Shown: positions 5,580 through 6,104 of the stretch, piece by piece
How positions within the stretch are numbered: the stretch's first letter is position 1
Layout of the letters: every line of letters starts with the position of its first letter
NCBI GenBank assembly: GCA_029861795.1
Contig: JAOTYS010000290.1
Span: 1 to 6,104 of the forward strand
From: Gammaproteobacteria bacterium
Lineage (GTDB): Bacteria > Pseudomonadota > Gammaproteobacteria > Arenicellales > JAOTYS01
Direction: 5' to 3'
DNA: 6,104 bases
Notes under the pieces: model-generated
The model's input: the letters and a program-made list of their open reading frames with translations, nothing else
What the model was told of the DNA's origin: nothing
Databases searched by the model: none
Made by a program: the position numbers and the translations under genes

Positions 5580-6104
5580 CTATTGTCCTTTTCTTGTGAA
5601 CCGTTCAAACACGTCAAGTTGCCAAGGTCGGATGGCCAACACCATGGTTGTTCCTGATCGCTGGTCCAGCGGCAAGCGACGATCATCCGTGTTAGCTTCT
5701 TCAAACGCTTCTGCTAATCGACGCATACGACCCAACATCATGGCGTTGGATGAAGATGACAGCCGCCCATTGAGTACTAAGCGACACTCACCGGGTTGTC
5801 GGAAATCACAATCAAAGAATTTGTGCTGCACTTGAGAACGAAAGAACTTTTCGATAGGACCGTCAGAGCGCCACTTAAACCGGCGGCTCACCAAAAGCCG
5901 GACACGGTTTCCGGGAAGTAACTCAATTATCTTCATTCGATCGAGTTGCACCAGCAGCTTTATGCATTGCGTTTCCGATAGCTCATAGGTAGAAACGATC
6001 TGCTCAAATGTCCAGTAGTTGAGAAGGCAGTAGGCAACCAGCAGTAACATAGGATCGCCCACGAGCTCCGCTTCGATATCTTCGGTTAGCTCATCAACAC
6101 GCTG
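5580..6104 (-). CDS. C-terminal portion of a probable XRE-family helix-turn-helix transcriptional regulator, N-terminus beyond the window
   Basis: The frame is open from the right edge to the stop at 5580-5582, giving 174 visible residues. The codons to the right of the internal GTG at 6062 read through as QRVDELTEDIEAEL, so that GTG is not the true start. The visible part has a winged-helix-like block near residues 15-65 (VGDPMLLLVAYCLLN, then FEQIVSTYELSETQCIKLLVQLDRMKIIELLPGNRVRLLV) and a C-terminal alpha/beta region containing RSDGPIEKFF, SSSSNAMMLGRMRRLAEAF and an end near RPWQLDVFERF. From memory this matches the C-terminal module of proteobacterial XRE regulators of about 240-250 residues, in which an N-terminal Cro/C1-type HTH precedes it. 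The HTH should lie just off the right edge. Being upstream of and co-directional with the PhyH and LLM genes, it is the likely local regulator. Confidence 0.7.
   Translation of the reverse strand, partial: QRVDELTEDIEAELVGDPMLLLVAYCLLNYWTFEQIVSTYELSETQCIKLLVQLDRMKIIELLPGNRVRLLVSRRFKWRSDGPIEKFFRSQVQHKFFDCDFRQPGECRLVLNGRLSSSSNAMMLGRMRRLAEAFEEANTDDRRLPLDQRSGTTMVLAIRPWQLDVFERFTRKGQ

Noticed and set aside
6060..6062. GTG at 6062 as the true start of the regulator
   Set aside because: The frame stays open to the window edge with family-like sequence upstream, so it is an internal valine codon.

Overview
The window looks like an accessory catabolic or uptake locus from a mid-GC bacterium, most likely a proteobacterium. 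Sampled lines of most genes are close to 48% G+C. The evidence for a proteobacterium is family resemblance only: an EhuBCD-like polar amino acid/compatible-solute importer with a twin-arginine signal, and an XRE-type regulator whose C-terminal domain resembles ones I associate with proteobacteria. No rRNA, tRNA, CRISPR array, transposase or integrase is visible.

Layout, left to right. (1) Positions 1-1040, minus strand: a TauD/TfdA-type Fe(II)/2-oxoglutarate dioxygenase whose 3' end runs off the left edge. (2) Positions 1041-1435: a 395-bp divergent intergenic region with a plausible sigma70 promoter for each direction and two sizeable inverted repeats. (3) Positions 1436-3651, plus strand: a compact operon of a Tat-signal substrate-binding protein and two membrane permeases, without the expected ATPase. 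(4) Positions 3652-3693: a 42-bp convergent junction with no convincing terminator. (5) Positions 3694-5486, minus strand: a conspicuously high-GC luciferase-like (LLM) flavin oxidoreductase gene overlapping the end of a PhyH-family Fe(II)/2-oxoglutarate dioxygenase gene. (6) Positions 5487-5579: a 93-bp gap holding a 21-bp inverted repeat. (7) Positions 5580-6104, minus strand: the C-terminal part of a probable XRE-family regulator whose N-terminal HTH lies beyond the right edge.

Working model (inference): a small zwitterionic or amine-type solute is imported by the EhuBCD-like transporter and oxidised by one or both dioxygenases and perhaps the LLM oxidoreductase, under control of the XRE regulator. 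The transporter subunits resemble the ectoine/hydroxyectoine system. However, no canonical ectoine catabolism gene is present, and the PhyH protein lacks the signature of ectoine hydroxylase EctD, so the substrate remains open. The combination of two unrelated Fe/2OG oxygenase families, an LLM enzyme and an importer lacking its ATPase is the most interesting aspect of the window.
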